This document shows positions 33,955 to 42,963 of a DNA stretch of 64,000 nucleotides, piece after piece; positions within the stretch are counted from its first letter, which is position 1; the number at the start of each line of letters is the position of its first letter. The notes under the pieces are model-generated. The model worked only from the letters and a program-made list of their open reading frames with translations. It had not been told where the DNA came from and searched no databases. The translations under genes and the position numbers were made by a program. Location of the stretch: positions 1,320,288-1,384,287 of the forward strand of contig NZ_BBRE01000001.1 of NCBI RefSeq assembly GCF_000975115.1. Reading direction: 5' to 3'. Origin of the DNA: Demequina oxidasica. Its GTDB lineage: Bacteria > Actinomycetota > Actinomycetes > Actinomycetales > Demequinaceae.

Positions 33955-35283
33955 CTAGCGGAGGTCCGCTACGTAGTCCTCGTAGTAGCCCTCGAGCTCG
34001 GTCTGTGCTTGCTCCGGGGTGAAGTCGCCGTTCACCAGGCCCTGGAGAACGCCGTTGAGGTCGCCGTAGAAGCTAGGCGTGGGCCAGTCGGGGTAAAAGG
34101 CTAGGCCGTCGCGGTCGTTGACCTCGTCGAAGAGCTCGATGAGCGCCTTGGCGTCCTCGTCGGTGATCTCGTCGGTGTTGGCTGCGACGGGAAGGCCGCC
34201 GGACTCGCCCAGCAGGTTCTGGATCTCGGGGCGCATGGTGATGTCGATGAACATCTTCGCGAGCTCGGGCTGCTTGGACTCGACGGGAACGACCCACATG
34301 TTGCCGCCGGATCCCGGCGTCAGTTCCGTGGCGGGCCAGTTGGTGATGCCGAGGTTGAAATCACTGATGTCGTCAAGGAAGCGGCCGTACCACCAGGACC
34401 CTGAGTAGAACATGGGGTTCTTGCCGGCGATGAAGTCAAGGCCCGCGTCCTCCGCGGTCATACCGGTGACGTCCTTGGAAATGTAGCCCTTGTCGATCCA
34501 GTCGCTGAGGGTGGTGGTGCCATAGGAGATGGGCTCACCCTGCCAATCGACCGGCTCGGTGTAGAGCTGGTAGGCGTCGACGAACGAGCGGTCGGCCTGG
34601 CTCAGCGTGAGCTGGTACCAGAGCTGGCCCAAGGGGTACTCCTGTGCCGACTCCGCAAATGGGGTGATTCCAGCATCAGCAAACTGCTGTGCCGCTGCTT
34701 CGATCTCTTCAACGCTCGTCGGAACGGCGATGCCGGCCTCGTCGAACATGTCCTGGTTGTAGTAGAGGAAGACGAACTCGCCGTAGTTCGGAACTCCGTA
34801 GTAGCTACCCGAGCCCATGACTCCGTCATCGGAGTAATTGGCGGTGGTGGCGACGGAGTCGGCGAGCTTGTCGCCCCATCCGTACTGCTCGTACGCATCG
34901 TCGAGGTTCTGGATTACGCCGATTGAAGCGAGCTGCCCAGCGGTCGCGTTGCCCTTGTTGTACTCGGAGACGTCAGGTGCGTCGGACGAGTCGAAGAGCT
35001 GCTCTGCGGACGTGCGCAGGTCTTCGAAAGCAGTCTCTTCGAGGTTGACGGTCGCGCCCGTCTCCTCCTCGAAAATCTCAATCGCCTTGTTCCATGCAAT
35101 GCCCATGGCGGAGTCAGCGCCTTCGTAGTGCATTACGTTGAGGGTCTGTCCGCTGTAGTCGGCGTCGCCGCCGGCGCTTCCGGATGGGGTGGCGCTGCCG
35201 CCGTCATCGGACGAGCAGGCCGCCAGTGTGAGAGCTCCGGCTGCGGCAAACGCAGCGAATGCCCAGGTGCGGGACTTCATCAT
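33955..35283 (-). CDS. extracellular solute-binding lipoprotein of a sugar ABC importer
   Basis: A 442-residue family 1 binding protein with a lipoprotein signal peptide (lipobox L-A-A-C, Cys 23) and a Gly/Ser-rich linker. The mature part has the usual two-lobe sequence pattern, with F-E-E-E-T-G-A-T-V near residue 72 and many exposed aromatic residues suited to sugar stacking. GGAGGTAG stands before the ATG. It is the first gene of the transporter operon and follows a LacI operator 74 bases upstream. An oligosaccharide ligand (perhaps xyloglucan-derived) is inferred from the GH31 gene. Confidence 0.9.
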   Translation of the reverse strand: MMKSRTWAFAAFAAAGALTLAACSSDDGGSATPSGSAGGDADYSGQTLNVMHYEGADSAMGIAWNKAIEIFEEETGATVNLEETAFEDLRTSAEQLFDSSDAPDVSEYNKGNATAGQLASIGVIQNLDDAYEQYGWGDKLADSVATTANYSDDGVMGSGSYYGVPNYGEFVFLYYNQDMFDEAGIAVPTSVEEIEAAAQQFADAGITPFAESAQEYPLGQLWYQLTLSQADRSFVDAYQLYTEPVDWQGEPISYGTTTLSDWIDKGYISKDVTGMTAEDAGLDFIAGKNPMFYSGSWWYGRFLDDISDFNLGITNWPATELTPGSGGNMWVVPVESKQPELAKMFIDITMRPEIQNLLGESGGLPVAANTDEITDEDAKALIELFDEVNDRDGLAFYPDWPTPSFYGDLNGVLQGLVNGDFTPEQAQTELEGYYEDYVADLR

Positions 35284-35356
35284 TTTCTACCTCCTTGTAG
35301 TGGCGACGTCTCGGGGTGACGGTGCGCCGTGGATACTGCCGTCGTTGTCGAAATCA

Positions 35357-35370
35357 TCGAAGCGCTTCGA
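35357..35370. promoter_or_regulatory. LacI-type operator upstream of the sugar transporter operon
   Basis: TCGAAGCGCTTCGA is a perfect 14-base palindrome with the central CG of LacI-family sites. The same 14 bases occur upstream of the adjacent lacI-type gene. It is nested in a longer inverted repeat, GTCGTTGTCG (35341-35350) with CGACAACGAC (35368-35377). Confidence 0.85.
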
Positions 35371-35404
35371 CAACGACCGTGAGTCAGTCAGCTAGTTATT
35401 GTCA

Positions 35405-36433
35405 TTAGTTGACCTGGGGGATGACGGATGCGGTCGAGGATGTGACCGATCCGAAGTTGATATAGGTGGGGGCGATAAGGGTAGTCGCGGGGGGCTTGAG
35501 GCCGTCTTCCACCATCTCGACCAGCATGTCCACGGCCACTGAGCACGATGCATGTGCGTCGAGAGGGATCGTGTCGAGAGCCAGGGGGAAGCGGTGAGTG
35601 GAGAAGGTCACGCCGGCTGCAATCGCGGAGACGTCGACTGGCACGGACTTGCCGAGTTCAGCAAGGGCAGCGGTGACGGACGCGGCGACATCTGCAGACG
35701 TGTTAAGCACCAGGCCATCCAGGTCGGGAAGTTCCTTCAGCAGCGCTGCGATCGCCTCGTGGGCGCGGTGCTCGGTGGGGTACGCGATGGCAGAGGCTAC
35801 GCCTGAGTCGGCTGCGTGCTTGCGGAATCCATGGAGGAAGCGGAGGGGGAAGTTGGATTCTCGCTCGAGCGTCTCTTGATGGTGCGAGATGAGGCCGATG
35901 TTATTGCGGCCTGCGGCGACCAGTCGGTCGATGGCCATCTCCGCCGCGGCCTCGAAGTCGAGGTCGACACACACTAAGCCAGTGGTGTCCTCGGGGATTC
36001 CAATGAAGACAATCGGACACTTGAGGGTGCGCGCGAGTGCCGCGCGGTCGTCGTGGGCGTCGACGTCCAACACGATGATGCCGTCCGCGAGCGAGGTGGC
36101 AGCTGAGCGTTGCATGCCCTCGAGGGCGTCGTTGTGGACGAGGAGCAGCGTGTCATAGTCGTGTTCGCGGGCGCACTGGGTGACCTCCATCGCGAACTGC
36201 ATGTGCGCGCTGTGGTCAGTGTCGGCGTGCAGCGGCGCGGTGACGGCGATGATGTTGGAGCGATTAGCAGCGAGCATTCGGGCAGAGGCGTGGGGGCGAT
36301 AGCCAAGTTTGGAGGCCGCGGCCTCAACCTTGTCGCGGGTGGACGGGGAGATCGAGCGTTTACCACTGAGCGCATACGAGACGGTGCTGATTGAAACACC
36401 CGCCTCGTGCGCTACGTCTGCGATAGTTGCCAC
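35405..36433 (-). CDS. LacI family transcriptional regulator
   Basis: A 342-residue repressor-type protein: N-terminal HTH T-I-A-D-V-A-H-E-A-G-V-S-I-S-T-V-S-Y-A-L-S-G-K with hinge helix A-R-M-L-A-A-N-R, then a periplasmic-binding-like effector domain. GTG 36433 follows GAGG. The gene is transcribed in the same direction as the downstream transporter and GH31 genes. An operator 25 bases before its own start indicates autoregulation, and an identical operator upstream of the binding protein gene indicates control of the operon by an incoming sugar. Confidence 0.93.
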   Translation of the reverse strand: MATIADVAHEAGVSISTVSYALSGKRSISPSTRDKVEAAASKLGYRPHASARMLAANRSNIIAVTAPLHADTDHSAHMQFAMEVTQCAREHDYDTLLLVHNDALEGMQRSAATSLADGIIVLDVDAHDDRAALARTLKCPIVFIGIPEDTTGLVCVDLDFEAAAEMAIDRLVAAGRNNIGLISHHQETLERESNFPLRFLHGFRKHAADSGVASAIAYPTEHRAHEAIAALLKELPDLDGLVLNTSADVAASVTAALAELGKSVPVDVSAIAAGVTFSTHRFPLALDTIPLDAHASCSVAVDMLVEMVEDGLKPPATTLIAPTYINFGSVTSSTASVIPQVN

Positions 36434-36457
36434 AGTGACCTCGTTGTCATGTCGATG

Positions 36458-36471
36458 TCGAAGCGCTTCGA
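36458..36471. promoter_or_regulatory. LacI-type operator upstream of the regulator gene
   Basis: TCGAAGCGCTTCGA again, identical over 14 bases to 35357-35370. A partial third half (CGCTTCG) follows immediately. Confidence 0.85.
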
Positions 36472-36640
36472 CGCTTCGTTGTGTTTACGACAATAAGTTC
36501 TTGTCGCCAACAATGCAACCGCAGTGACCTAATCGTTACATGGGTGACTCTGCCGCGAATGTCACCGGCGGTGCTCTCGCACTCGGTTAGGGTCGAAGTC
36601 AGCAGAAAATCGCGTCAGTCGGTCCACCAAGGGGAGCCCC

Positions 36641-37372
36641 GTGAAAAAGTCCACTCGTTCAATCGCGACGCTGGCTCTCGGGGCCGCACTGATGACGGGC
36701 ATCTCCGGCTGCGGCATCATCGACAACATTGACCCGTCGAGCCTGCCGAGTATCAGCATCCCGTCGAGGCCCACCGAAAGTGCGGTTCCGGTTCCCACCG
36801 AGACCGTCACCAACGACCCTGAGCCTCAGCCCACCGTGACCGAGGATCCGGAGCCCGCGCAGACCGTGACGGCGGAGCCCAGCCCCGAGCCCAGCCCCAC
36901 ATCGGACGCCGACGCCGACGGCTCCTCCGTTACTTGGTGGCCCTGGGTGCTCATCGCCGTCATCCTGCTCATCGTTATCATCGTGCTGACGCGCCGTAGC
37001 TCGGCGCGCAAGGCCTGGATGGATCGCCTCCACAAGGCCAAGTCCGAGCTTTCCTGGGTCGAAGACTCGTTGATCCCGCAGGTGCTGTCCAAGCCCACTG
37101 CCGCCGAGGCCCAGTCGCTCTGGCAGGCCGCGCGGCCGCGCATCCTCGACCTCGACCGCGAGCTTCACGAGCTCGGCGACAGTGCCCCGTCAGAGGCCGG
37201 CACTGCTTCTACAGTCCAGGGACTGCAGGCGCTCCAGGGACTCACGTCGACCATCGATGCTGAGACCTCAACGCACGACGTGACCGACGCCGACGCACTC
37301 CGGGCACGCCGTGCCGCCGTGGAGAGTGCACGGGCCCAGGCGCGCGCCTGGATTACACCGCCTCAGCGATAG
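36641..37372 (+). CDS. lipoprotein with transmembrane helix, unknown function
   Basis: A 243-residue protein. The signal peptide ends at a lipobox (I-S-G-C, Cys 24), followed by a Pro/Thr/Glu-rich spacer, then a helix near residues 97-119 and a cytoplasmic-looking C-terminal coiled-coil domain of about 120 residues rich in Ala, Arg and Glu. The mix of lipobox and internal helix is unusual; the spacer between would be outside. GTG start with AAGGGGAG. No domain name can be given. Confidence 0.7.
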   Translation: MKKSTRSIATLALGAALMTGISGCGIIDNIDPSSLPSISIPSRPTESAVPVPTETVTNDPEPQPTVTEDPEPAQTVTAEPSPEPSPTSDADADGSSVTWWPWVLIAVILLIVIIVLTRRSSARKAWMDRLHKAKSELSWVEDSLIPQVLSKPTAAEAQSLWQAARPRILDLDRELHELGDSAPSEAGTASTVQGLQALQGLTSTIDAETSTHDVTDADALRARRAAVESARAQARAWITPPQR

Positions 37373-37406
37373 GTGGCGCGACGGCACTCTCCACCGAACC
37401 CTGGCA

Positions 37407-37488
37407 ACGTCCGCACCCTAGATCAGTGCTGGGTGAACGAGGTCACTCACACGGCACTACGGCCACCCCCGATTTAGGGTGCGGACGT
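37407..37488. repeat. long-range inverted repeat between convergent genes
   Basis: ACGTCCGCACCCTA (37407-37420) is matched exactly by its complement at 37475-37488, with a 54-base interval. ACGGCACT also occurs twice as a direct repeat (37381 and 37451). The 130-base gap between the lipoprotein and rhodanese genes holds nothing else recognisable. Possibly a bidirectional terminator or a small element. Confidence 0.55.
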
Positions 37489-37502
37489 AGTTGAGGGAGT
37501 AC

Positions 37503-37925
37503 TTAGCCCTGGCGCCAGGGCAGACCGGCCTTGCGCCAGCCCTGCCAGCCGCGGTGGCCCTCGTCGTTGGTCGCGCCTTCGAAGCCCTCGAGGATGTTGT
37601 ACGACGGGCCGATGCCGGCGTCGGTTGCGGCGACGGCCGCACCGATGGAGCGCTGGCCCGAGCGGCACAGGAAGATGATGGGCGCGTCGGTGCCGGGCTC
37701 GATGCCCTGCTCCTTGAGCTGCGCCACGAACTGGTAGTTCCGCTCGCCGTCCGGGTAGCTGACCCACTCGACGAACAGCGGCTCGGTACCGGTGGAGGAC
37801 GTATCCGGCACGCCTACAAAGCGCCACTCGGCATCGGTGCGCACGTCCACGAGGCGTGAGTCGGGGTTCGATGTGAGGATGTCCCACGCCTCCTGCGGCG
37901 TGATGTCTCCGGCGTAGTTGCTCAC
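37503..37925 (-). CDS. rhodanese-like sulfurtransferase
   Basis: A 140-residue single rhodanese domain. The active Cys 87 lies in I-F-L-C-R-S-G-Q-R-S, and L-V-D-V-R-T-D-A-E-W is the conserved CH2A motif. Such proteins move sulfane sulfur; in actinobacteria they are often linked with metZ, which here is 11 kb away. GTG start with AAGGA. It lies 103 bases beyond the FtsX-type ABC operon's last gene end and is read in the same direction. Confidence 0.85.
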   Translation of the reverse strand: MSNYAGDITPQEAWDILTSNPDSRLVDVRTDAEWRFVGVPDTSSTGTEPLFVEWVSYPDGERNYQFVAQLKEQGIEPGTDAPIIFLCRSGQRSIGAAVAATDAGIGPSYNILEGFEGATNDEGHRGWQGWRKAGLPWRQG

Positions 37926-38027
37926 GAGGGATTCCTTATCTGCGTCCGATGCACGTGCGCCTGGTAGGCGTGGCTTTTCTCAGCGTCAGTGTAGGGGAGG
38001 GTTCCCGCGCTCCGCCAGTGGCTCCCA

Positions 38028-40100
38028 CTACAGCTTCAGGACGCCTACCGGCGTGCGGCGAGAGGTCATGGCTGCGACAATGCCGGCACCGCCCGCAATC
38101 GCCGCCACCACCACGAGTGCGAGGAGCAAATTGGGTGGCAGCGTCGAGGGAACTGCGGCTAGCGGCCAGTTAAACTCCTCGGCGAATCCCTTCATATCGC
38201 CCTGACGGAAGGCGAGTGCGAGCGCGAGAGCCGCGCCGGCGATGGCTCCCAGTGCGGCCCCCGTCACGAGCGGGAGACTAAAGTGCAGGGCCCTGGCCTT
38301 GCGCGCATCGTCCGCCGTGAGGCCAAGCGCCGCGCGGGTGGCATCCTCAGCGTGGTGAGCGCGGGAGCTAGACGCGAAGATAGCGACTGCGATGAGCGTC
38401 GCCACGGCCGCTGCCGCAAAGGTGAGGGAGATCACTGCGCCGGGGCTGACGGAAGACACCACCCCGGTGGCGCTGAGCGCCGTGAACTGTTCCTCCATCC
38501 ACAGGGCGAGGAAGTACGAGGTGTTGATGGCAATGGCCCCAAAAGTGACCATCGACATGATGAAGGCGGGAATGGCCGACTGGCGTGGGTTGGCTACCAG
38601 GGCGTCACCGGCGCTGATCCCCCACGGCGCGCTGGATTGTCCTAGCCGGCGCCCGAGCAACGGCATGAGTGTGCGTAGGGCCTCCAGCGCGACGACGTAG
38701 CTCAAGACCACGGATGCGATGGTAAGGAGCACGGTGAGGGTCTGGCCGCCCTCGTCATACTCGCTGTGGAAGCTCGCGAACCACAGCCCCACAAGGGCGA
38801 GAGCCCAGAGGACAACGATGCCGCGCGCCGACACCTTGCGCGACATCTCAGCGTCGGCAAGTGGGGTGACAGGTTTGAGGGCTGCCACCGGCGAGACTCG
38901 CGCCGCCCAGAAGGCGGGCACCGCCCCCACAATCGTGGCGAAGAGTAGGCCGGTGGTGAGAAGGACTGCGACGACCCACCACACGACGACTGCGGATCCG
39001 GGCAGGAACACTCCGTGGTTGGAGGCACGGATGAGCGCCAGGTCAGCATTCACTGCGAGCCACCCCAGTACGATGCCGAACGCTGAGGAGACGGCACCCA
39101 CCAGCAGGGTCTCCATCAGTGTCGCGAGGACGATTGAGGACCTTCGGGCGCCCATGGCGCGGGCGGTCGCCGCCCACGTAGTGCGTGACTGTGCCTGGCT
39201 ACGGCCAACCGCAAACGCCATCGCCACCAAGCCGACGAGAAGTGCAACGGACAGGGCGACGCTGATACCGGCGCTATTGGAGTGCCCCGCGGAGGCATAG
39301 TAGTAGCTATCGACATATGTGAACGCGGAGAGCGCCACACCCGCGTCATCGTTCCACGACGCGGTGGTGCTCACGGGGGCACCGCGCTGGGAGGTGTCGG
39401 AGGGGGACGCGGCGGCAAGCGTGACCGAGTCAGGCCAAGACGCGTAGGCCTCGGGAAGCCATACGTCGTAGTTGCGGTCTATTGCGGGGCTGCGAGTCAG
39501 GCCGGAAACTTTGTAGTCCGCAATCTTTGCCAACTTAGTGGGCATGCCGTCTGCGTCGTAATCAAGCGGATATGCCGGAACAATGTCGCCGATTCCGACC
39601 CCCAATAAGCCTGCGATCCGGGTGCTGATGGCGACTTCGCCGGCCACGGGTGGCTCGCCATCGAGCAACACCGAATCCCAGTCGTAGTCACCGGTGATGG
39701 CGGTCATGGGGGACCGGTACACAGTCTCGACGTCCGCTGAGGAGTCATAGTTAGCGGTAAGGTCCGGGGGCGTCAGATACACATTGGTATCGCGCCTAGC
39801 TTGCAGGTCGGAGCCCGCCGCGATGGCGTGGGCGATCTCGCCGTCGACCTGCTCCACAGGTGCCTCTTCGAGCCCGGCATTTTCCTGGGGGTCCTGGGAT
39901 CCCACCCACGAGGTGACGTAGCCCTGGAACTCGTCGTCGCCGCCGGCAACGCGTTGGGCGTGCAACTCATTGTCGATCTGAGTGGTGGTGGTGATTGCCG
40001 CATACGAGGCGAGCGCGATCGCCAGAGTGAGTAGTGCCCCTGTCCAGGCCGTGTATCGCTTCTGAGAGCGCAGCTGCTCGCGCGCCAGTTGCCAGATCAT
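38028..40100 (-). CDS. FtsX-type ABC transporter permease
   Basis: A 690-residue membrane protein. It begins M-I-W-Q-L-A-R-E-Q-L-R-S, has one N-terminal helix (about 21-41), a large extracytoplasmic domain of about 210 residues and then two groups of helices with FtsX domains. Start ATG 40100 overlaps the stop of the preceding permease (ATGA); the open frame upstream is not coding. Together with the other permease and the ATPase it forms a MacB/BceAB-like system, which acts in lipoprotein release, peptide detoxification or signalling. The cargo is unknown. Confidence 0.85.
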   Translation of the reverse strand: MIWQLAREQLRSQKRYTAWTGALLTLAIALASYAAITTTTQIDNELHAQRVAGGDDEFQGYVTSWVGSQDPQENAGLEEAPVEQVDGEIAHAIAAGSDLQARRDTNVYLTPPDLTANYDSSADVETVYRSPMTAITGDYDWDSVLLDGEPPVAGEVAISTRIAGLLGVGIGDIVPAYPLDYDADGMPTKLAKIADYKVSGLTRSPAIDRNYDVWLPEAYASWPDSVTLAAASPSDTSQRGAPVSTTASWNDDAGVALSAFTYVDSYYYASAGHSNSAGISVALSVALLVGLVAMAFAVGRSQAQSRTTWAATARAMGARRSSIVLATLMETLLVGAVSSAFGIVLGWLAVNADLALIRASNHGVFLPGSAVVVWWVVAVLLTTGLLFATIVGAVPAFWAARVSPVAALKPVTPLADAEMSRKVSARGIVVLWALALVGLWFASFHSEYDEGGQTLTVLLTIASVVLSYVVALEALRTLMPLLGRRLGQSSAPWGISAGDALVANPRQSAIPAFIMSMVTFGAIAINTSYFLALWMEEQFTALSATGVVSSVSPGAVISLTFAAAAVATLIAVAIFASSSRAHHAEDATRAALGLTADDARKARALHFSLPLVTGAALGAIAGAALALALAFRQGDMKGFAEEFNWPLAAVPSTLPPNLLLALVVVAAIAGGAGIVAAMTSRRTPVGVLKL

Positions 40101-42112
40101 CGAACGCCTTCCTTGTCTGCAGTGCGGAGTTCCTCGACAGGGGATTTGCCGGCCATTGACGCGCCGAACACTGCGGCGGCGATCGCCGCGGCCGCGACTG
40201 TTGCGACGCCCGCTACGAGCACCCATGCCCACGGCACCGCGCCCAGGTCCTGAGCGGCATGCCACAGGATCTCGCTGGATTGCGACGGCGCACCTGGCTT
40301 GAGCAGGAAGACGTTGGTGCTGACGACCGACGTCACGATGCCGACCAGCGCGCCGGCCACATAGGACGATGCCGCGAGGGCAGATGCCTCCCACACCGGG
40401 GCCGCTCGGAGAACCTTGGGAGTAGCGCCCAGGGCGGCGAAGGTGGCGAGGTCGCGGCGGCGCAGCCGCACGGAGGTGGCCGTAGCACTGACGATCATGA
40501 CCACCGCGATCCCGAGGCCAATCGCGACCATGGCCACGCTGATGCCGCCGTAGATGCTCGCCCAGCCGGTGATCCCCGGCTCGTAGGTCCATGCGGTGCC
40601 TTCTGGAAAGTACTCGCGCGCAATATCCGCGGCGCTGGACTGCTCCAGGTCGCCGTCGGCGAGATAGAGCATGGCGCCGCTCACAGGTGCCGCGCCCCAG
40701 GTTCCCGTCGCCCAGGCGCGGTCAGATGCGTTGAATGTCAGCGGAGTGGAGATGCGGTAGGCCGGGGTCGCGATGCTGTCGACGACTATGTCCGACACTC
40801 CAGTGGGATCGCTGCCATCGAAATTGTCGGCGTAGATCGAGGACTGATCGCCGTTGAGAAGCACCCCGCCAGTAAGGCCCAACTCCCGCAAGGCATCGGG
40901 CGTGATGGCATTGTCGGTGGCGAGGTCCACAGCGAGGGAGAAGTGTTGCGCCGTGCCATCCTCGAGCCCGTCCGGGTCAATGTTGGTGTAGTCAAAGGAG
41001 TCCTCGTACAGCAGGGAGACTGGGACGACTGCGACGCGTGGGTCTGCGACGAGTTTGCCGAGCGCTTCTGCGTCGAGTGGCGTCGCCTCGAACCCAGGAG
41101 GCTGTGCGGCGTCGTCCAGTACTGAGACGGAGAACAGGAAGCTGTTGGGGTTGGCCTCGCGCGCGGCAGCCTCGATTGCTTGCGAGTGGCCCAAGGCAGC
41201 TAGTGACGCCGCCACGAGCAGCGCGATGACCGCGGAGAGGCTGACAATGCGCACGCGGGTATCGGACGGGCGTCCCAGCCCGTCCGCGGCGAGCGAGCGC
41301 CCTCCCGCCACATCTCCGCGGGCAAGCAGGGCGGCCACGCGCTCGACGGCGTGCACCGCAAGCCACCTCGTGATGGCGTAAACCACCCACAGTGTTCCGA
41401 AGAAGGCGATTGTCAGAGCGATGTTCTTCACCACCATGAGCCAACCGGGGTCACCTAGGTTCTTCACGGACCACGCGTCCAGCGGGACAAACCGGTTGAC
41501 GACAGCTACGGCCATACCAAGCGCGTAGGCAATCCACCACGTGAGGCGAATCGCGACGAAGCGTGGCGAGCGCGTCCTGGCCACGGAGGAAACCTCGTGG
41601 GCGGAGTTGTCGACGTCGTCGGGAGTCCCGCGCGTTACGGCCTCGATCGCAACGAGATTAACCAGGGTCGCGGTACCCACGGCGAGCGCAACGACAAAGA
41701 GGCGGCCCAACAAGGCGCGCACGGAGAACTCACCGTCGCGTACTCCCGCGGCCTCGAAGAAGGTGAACTGTGCGAGGATCGCGCCCACGATCACACCCGC
41801 GCCGGCAACGATCAGTCCTAGCCTCAGCCCACTACGCACCGCACCGCGCAACATCGTCGAGCGCTGCTCGCCTAGCGCCATTCGCGTGGCGATCTCGTGG
41901 CGCCTGCCTGCAAGGTCGAGCCGCAGGAACAGCAGCGCGACTAGTCCGGCGACGAGGAACAGCGGCACCAGGTAGAAGCCTAAAAAGAAGATCTCGAAAA
42001 CGGATGGAATGCGCGGATCCGATGCCGTTTCCGGCGACACCCACACCGCTCCAGTCATCCAACTTGCGAGCGCCGCGGCGATGCCGAGTGTGATTCCCGC
42101 GGCCCACTTCAT
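40097..42112 (-). CDS. FtsX-type ABC transporter permease
   Basis: A 671-residue permease with several hydrophobic helices in the first 260 residues, a large extracytoplasmic segment and a final FtsX block (R-R-R-D-L-A-T-F-A-A-L-G-A near residue 570). The sequence R-R-H-E-I-A-T-R-M-A-L-G-E at about 75 is an FtsX/MacB-type coupling motif. It is unlike the other permease in length of outer domain, so the pair forms a heterodimer. Both ends overlap neighbours by four bases. Confidence 0.85.
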   Translation of the reverse strand: MKWAAGITLGIAAALASWMTGAVWVSPETASDPRIPSVFEIFFLGFYLVPLFLVAGLVALLFLRLDLAGRRHEIATRMALGEQRSTMLRGAVRSGLRLGLIVAGAGVIVGAILAQFTFFEAAGVRDGEFSVRALLGRLFVVALAVGTATLVNLVAIEAVTRGTPDDVDNSAHEVSSVARTRSPRFVAIRLTWWIAYALGMAVAVVNRFVPLDAWSVKNLGDPGWLMVVKNIALTIAFFGTLWVVYAITRWLAVHAVERVAALLARGDVAGGRSLAADGLGRPSDTRVRIVSLSAVIALLVAASLAALGHSQAIEAAAREANPNSFLFSVSVLDDAAQPPGFEATPLDAEALGKLVADPRVAVVPVSLLYEDSFDYTNIDPDGLEDGTAQHFSLAVDLATDNAITPDALRELGLTGGVLLNGDQSSIYADNFDGSDPTGVSDIVVDSIATPAYRISTPLTFNASDRAWATGTWGAAPVSGAMLYLADGDLEQSSAADIAREYFPEGTAWTYEPGITGWASIYGGISVAMVAIGLGIAVVMIVSATATSVRLRRRDLATFAALGATPKVLRAAPVWEASALAASSYVAGALVGIVTSVVSTNVFLLKPGAPSQSSEILWHAAQDLGAVPWAWVLVAGVATVAAAAIAAAVFGASMAGKSPVEELRTADKEGVR

Positions 42113-42873
42113 CGTTGTCCTCCGGAAAGCGCATCGAGCCCGGCGAGGACCGCCTCGGGCGTCGGGTCGGTGATATGCCCGTCCACGCGGCCGTTGGCGA
42201 ACAGCAAGACCGTTCCTGCGTACGATGCCGCGGTGGGGTCATGCGTGACCATCACCACGGATTGGCCCAGTTCGCGACAGCTCTGGCGTAGGTGAGCGAG
42301 AATCTCGGCGCTCGCGTGCGTGTCCAGGTTGCCGGTGGGCTCGTCTGCGAGAACTATTTGCGGACGGGTGATGAGGGCGCGGGCAATCGCGACGCGTTGT
42401 TGCTGACCGCCGGACATTTCGAATGGCTTGCGGTCCAGCTCGCGGCCGATTCCGAGCATGTCGACCAGTGAATTCATCCACTCGTCGTCGCGCTCGATTC
42501 CGTTGAGGCGCAGTGGCAGCAGGATGTTGTCACGCGCGGTCATGGTTTGCAGCAGGTTGAAGCCCTGGAACACGAACCCAACGATGCGCCCACGCACCTT
42601 GGCGAGCTGCTTGTCTTTGAGTGCGGTGATCTCGTCGTCGCCCACCCAGACCTCGCCACTGTCGGGGCGGTCCAGTCCGGCGAGCAGGTGTACCAGCGTG
42701 GTTTTTCCGGAGCCAGACGGGCCCATCACCGCGGTCAACCTGCCGGCGGGGATCGTCAGGTCCACGTGATCGACGGCAGTGACCCGCGCGTCACCCTTCC
42801 CATACGTCTTGGTGAGTCCACGCGCTACCAAAGCGTTGAGCGGCCCCTTGGCCGGTACACCGTTGTCATCCAT
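42109..42873 (-). CDS. ABC transporter ATP-binding protein (MacB/LolD-like)
   Basis: A 254-residue ATPase: G-P-S-G-S-G-K-T-T Walker [11 protein letters not shown]-loop, signature [15 protein letters not shown] and [10 protein letters not shown]. This combination marks the LolD/MacB/BceA group. Start ATG 42873 is preceded by TGAGGG; a TTG nine bases earlier is possible. It overlaps the first permease by four bases. A gap of 90 bases with two palindromes separates it from the response regulator gene. Confidence 0.92.
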   Translation of the reverse strand: MDDNGVPAKGPLNALVARGLTKTYGKGDARVTAVDHVDLTIPAGRLTAVMGPSGSGKTTLVHLLAGLDRPDSGEVWVGDDEITALKDKQLAKVRGRIVGFVFQGFNLLQTMTARDNILLPLRLNGIERDDEWMNSLVDMLGIGRELDRKPFEMSGGQQQRVAIARALITRPQIVLADEPTGNLDTHASAEILAHLRQSCRELGQSVVMVTHDPTAASYAGTVLLFANGRVDGHITDPTPEAVLAGLDALSGGQR

Positions 42874-42875
42874 AT

Positions 42876-42947
42876 CCCTCAACTTAGTGAGGGGAAGCCC
42901 GCTAGGGCATCGGCCTGTGGTGTTGATCTGGCGTCATACCGCGGTAT
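42876..42947. promoter_or_regulatory. palindromes between response regulator and ABC genes
   Basis: CCCTCA...TGAGGG (42876-42893) overlaps the ribosome binding region of the ATPase gene, and the perfect 12-base palindrome ATACCGCGGTAT is at 42936-42947. They could be sites for the adjacent response regulator, giving the ABC genes their own promoter. Confidence 0.45.
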
Positions 42948-42963
42948 AGCGCAAGCCACCGGA

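Noticed and set aside
40101-40592. N-terminal extension of the second FtsX permease
   Set aside because: Overlaps the first permease in another frame, lacks hydrophobic pattern and follows a proper ATGA start at 40100.
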